64,000 bases of DNA from Aliiglaciecola sp. M165 (GTDB lineage Bacteria; Pseudomonadota; Gammaproteobacteria; Enterobacterales; Alteromonadaceae), in assembly GCF_007197995.1 (NCBI RefSeq), contig NZ_VKKH01000008.1, forward strand, positions 1-64,000, in the 5' to 3' direction. Shown here in pieces: positions 62,901-64,000 of this stretch (position 1 is its first letter; each line of letters opens with the position of its first letter). The notes beneath the pieces are model-generated. The model searched no databases and had not been told where the DNA came from. It saw only the letters and a program-made list of their open reading frames with translations. Both the position numbers and the translations under genes were made by a program.

Positions 62901-63283
62901 GCAAGCGAGATGTCTTCCGCGGCCGTGAGTTTTTGCAGCGAAGTATTATCAAGACTCTCCAAGTCGACGACTTGCTTGATTACCAATTGAATGTCGAGTT
63001 GTGCAGGTACGCTTTCTGGGTTTATAAAAACGTATTCGCTAGGATAATAGGTAATAGGATTATCTGAATGAGAAATAAGCTGACCATCGAGTTTTACTTT
63101 GACCTCAAAGTCATAGGGAATATTTGAAACTATAAACCCTTGCTCACCGGTTTCTGTTATCTCAATGGTGGGGAGATCCAGAATGGTTTTTTCTACGCCA
63201 TAAACACAACTAGAGGGCATAAAAAAGCATGCCCACAAAAATGTGAGCAATGCTTTTTGTCGAATTGCTTCAGCAGTTTTCAT
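59936..63283 (-). CDS. secreted TPR-CHAT protease-like protein
   Basis: The 1115-residue protein has a signal peptide (LLTFLWACFFMPSSC), a strand-rich front, TPR repeats (about 330-480, e.g. GESQESLGELQNALQSYQKA-type units) and a C-terminal CHAT domain with the His in NILHIATHGLYDP and the Cys in IVLSGCETLQG. CHAT domains are caspase-like proteases often regulated by partners. An exported CHAT protein acts in the periplasm or outside. It overlaps the upstream small gene by four bases. Confidence 0.85.
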   Translation of the reverse strand: MKTAEAIRQKALLTFLWACFFMPSSCVYGVEKTILDLPTIEITETGEQGFIVSNIPYDFEVKVKLDGQLISHSDNPITYYPSEYVFINPESVPAQLDIQLVIKQVVDLESLDNTSLQKLTAAEDISLADQLHQLAIQNLQTNNIEEQALETIRFNLPEGSEKSDEITFWQASLLNNQGQYESANQVLINLLDSVKHSPSRLQLGTRQTLARNLFFLNQFQSSIDMDVATLSLLQQVESPELKTTLQQQVKGRIAVSLMESQLGRQQKRLTIPDTFCHTSAELPANQNIDIGKCFLDQLAVELVGDFNPKAHYDLLQAYWLYYMAKDMDEQAVYTLLAAQVSLVDQLSATQQASLHQYIGLSQESLGELQNALQSYQKAIQLIESSDRTDMEFIFEKASAYYNIGTLYGKIGDYQKSLRYIDNTIAIDESLGDKENLAISQSYRGTLLSYSGQHEAALNAHLTAAVALPETSYHFVVNKLHTARDHLSLGDFQGALQRIEPICKASEIRTLVKGQIIDCLLVELEALNVLEPTSAIAIQDILNDCFSGAKCDESVFTDSRRLSQKLRSCDEILTKKLNTEYPTRKLRYVNLVIKRVSGEMCAEQVQMLYEQAFADTNLIKQVLSNSAPYIAATHDLFATYSTFLAESPAIDKTTRSVKLIEAFEQYHSANFLIEKSTRKQSRFNQTDFDEMATVWQEKLNSEKLAISTSDENQRAKYRTTADIASDKFAAFLLVEESSASELDLKTLSFEQIQSNLSESEAFIHFISGPDYGFAILTDTDGSRAYPSAKANDWEQLSNQLIQAYENNSLLKILRETSLAKLLPISTIDQRGYTKLIIASSGELNRIPLGAFNTSDNSNFYNPLALDVSLVQTMSASAYFEDKEFRRSDGALDIAIFANPTFNLTESAENLTEQELTRQWRSALAPLPFTAREAEAIRSLFAEKAVNLAVGKNATSTQLLSLPFRQSNILHIATHGLYDPQIPDLVAFATADEQRGTDYLTLSQLSQNSFASKLIVLSGCETLQGQYFSGIGMNGLSRNFLLNGAGSVLATLWKVEDHPTSLFMRYFYQGLREFDGNSSKALASAKSRFFQSGRYSHPRYWAGFSLNVANKSSETVF

Positions 63284-63852
63284 TCAGTATTTTGATTCCC
63301 ATAGCCTCTCCAGGCCGCGACTGTGTCGACCGAAAACGGTTGGCCGCCAACCGTGGTTTCCCATCTGAGTGTATCTTCAAATACTTTTTCAATGGGGACA
63401 TCTGGGCTGTCTTCATTCATCTCATAGGGATTATCAGGATCACCTGGATCAACTTTTAACTTTTTTGATTCTACCTTCCAGTTTGTAATCCGCCATGGTT
63501 CTTCATTGTCGTTGCCATGGGGAATGACAGCATTCATATTGGCGTCTTCTAGGAAGTAGTCACCGTCCTTGGAAATCAATTCCAGTCTTAATCCCCGCAT
63601 GATTTTGGCCATGGTATGGGTCCAGACGCCACTTGCTTTTTGAAAAACAAAGTCGCCGGTAACCGACAATTCGGATCGCATTCGGAACAAGCCGTTTGAT
63701 CTTGGCAAGTAAATATCTAGATCTCGCATGCGTTCTTTTTGCGCTGCAGTGAATTCGGACTCGTCCACCGGGCGCGCACTGATTATTGCTCTGTCATCAT
63801 CGACGGGTTTTGCAATCCAGTGTTCAATTGTATCTTTAGTCGGCTCAGTCAT
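63280..63852 (-). CDS. 190-residue hypothetical protein upstream of the CHAT gene
   Basis: An acidic soluble protein with a Pro/Asp-rich segment (VDPGDPDNPYEMNEDSPD). Its TGA overlaps the ATG of the CHAT gene (ATGA), so the two are translationally coupled and probably work together. Unknown family. Confidence 0.65.
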   Translation of the reverse strand: MTEPTKDTIEHWIAKPVDDDRAIISARPVDESEFTAAQKERMRDLDIYLPRSNGLFRMRSELSVTGDFVFQKASGVWTHTMAKIMRGLRLELISKDGDYFLEDANMNAVIPHGNDNEEPWRITNWKVESKKLKVDPGDPDNPYEMNEDSPDVPIEKVFEDTLRWETTVGGQPFSVDTVAAWRGYGNQNTE

Positions 63853-63862
63853 ACTATTCTCC

Positions 63863-64000
63863 TTAACTTTGAATAAAGTTGATTAAGTTGATCATGTTGA
63901 TTTTGCGCTCTTTGATAAATTTTATTTCTTCCAATTTGGGACCCAATTTTTTAATCGCGTCCGCAAACTGAAATTTGTTATGGGTGTAAACGCTGAATGT
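63863..64000 (-). CDS. C-terminal end of a gene cut by the window edge
   Basis: The frame enters from the right edge and ends at TAA (63863-63865), encoding a Lys/Ile-rich helix (KKLGPKLEEIKFIKERK) and INFIQS. It lies 11 bp before the next gene on the same strand, so it belongs to the CHAT operon. Confidence 0.55.
   Translation of the reverse strand, partial: TFSVYTHNKFQFADAIKKLGPKLEEIKFIKERKINMINLINFIQS

Noticed and set aside
1-64000. CRISPR arrays or rRNA genes
   Set aside because: No regularly spaced 23-40-bp direct repeats with unique spacers and no rRNA-like segments were seen on either strand.

Overview
The window looks like chromosome from a marine gammaproteobacterium of the Alteromonadales type. 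The basis is gene order and family content: mltD-gloB-yafS-like, metG next to mrp/apbC and dcd, a BaeSR-like two-component pair, a large TonB-dependent receptor, PEP-CTERM proteins and CadC-like one-component regulators. No species can be named from the sequence alone.

Layout. (1) 1-23141 is mostly core: a 24-bp tandem repeat, a two-component operon with a small monooxygenase, the mltD/gloB/methyltransferase locus, a cytoplasmic MCP-like protein, an aerolysin-like pore-forming protein, a CadC/TPR regulator, a TonB receptor, a PEP-CTERM protein, metG, mrp, dcd, an AraC regulator and a YHS protein. (2) A tRNA-Pro(GGG) gene at 23142-23218 is the insertion site of a 34.4-kb integrated island. Its 3' end (55 bp, 23168-23222) is repeated exactly at 57582-57636. 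(3) 57637-64000 carries a patatin-like phospholipase, a large TPR-CHAT protein and unknown genes.

The island is composite. Its left part holds two genes with shared flanks, a nonsense-broken small tyrosine recombinase and a lambda-type integrase/excisionase operon. Its middle holds lipoproteins and a SPARTA-type defence operon (TIR-APAZ plus short Argonaute) with a third gene of the cyclodeaminase family, then a serine recombinase. Its right part holds a tyrosine recombinase set between two secreted-protein genes, an HNH endonuclease and a DUF2726-type nuclease next to the right attachment site.

The most unusual part is 40.5-51.2 kb. A 262-residue tyrosine recombinase (41257-42045) is preceded by a perfect inverted repeat of ATATAGGAAAC. 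It is followed by a same-strand train of about 25 very small, mostly unrelated genes. Most gene junctions carry TAGGAAAC or a one- or two-base variant, usually overlapping or touching the stop codon and sitting where the next gene's ribosome binding site would be. One gene occurs twice 5 kb apart, and the duplicated unit runs exactly from one repeat to the next. The train starts with a mazEF toxin-antitoxin pair and lies between two copies of an AT-rich palindrome. I read it as a cassette array that does not use integron attC sites, probably rearranged by its own recombinase. The alternative, an operon whose genes merely share a ribosome binding site, is set out in the findings. Several array genes carry a single nonsense codon or an ATA where the start should be, so parts of the array appear to be decaying.
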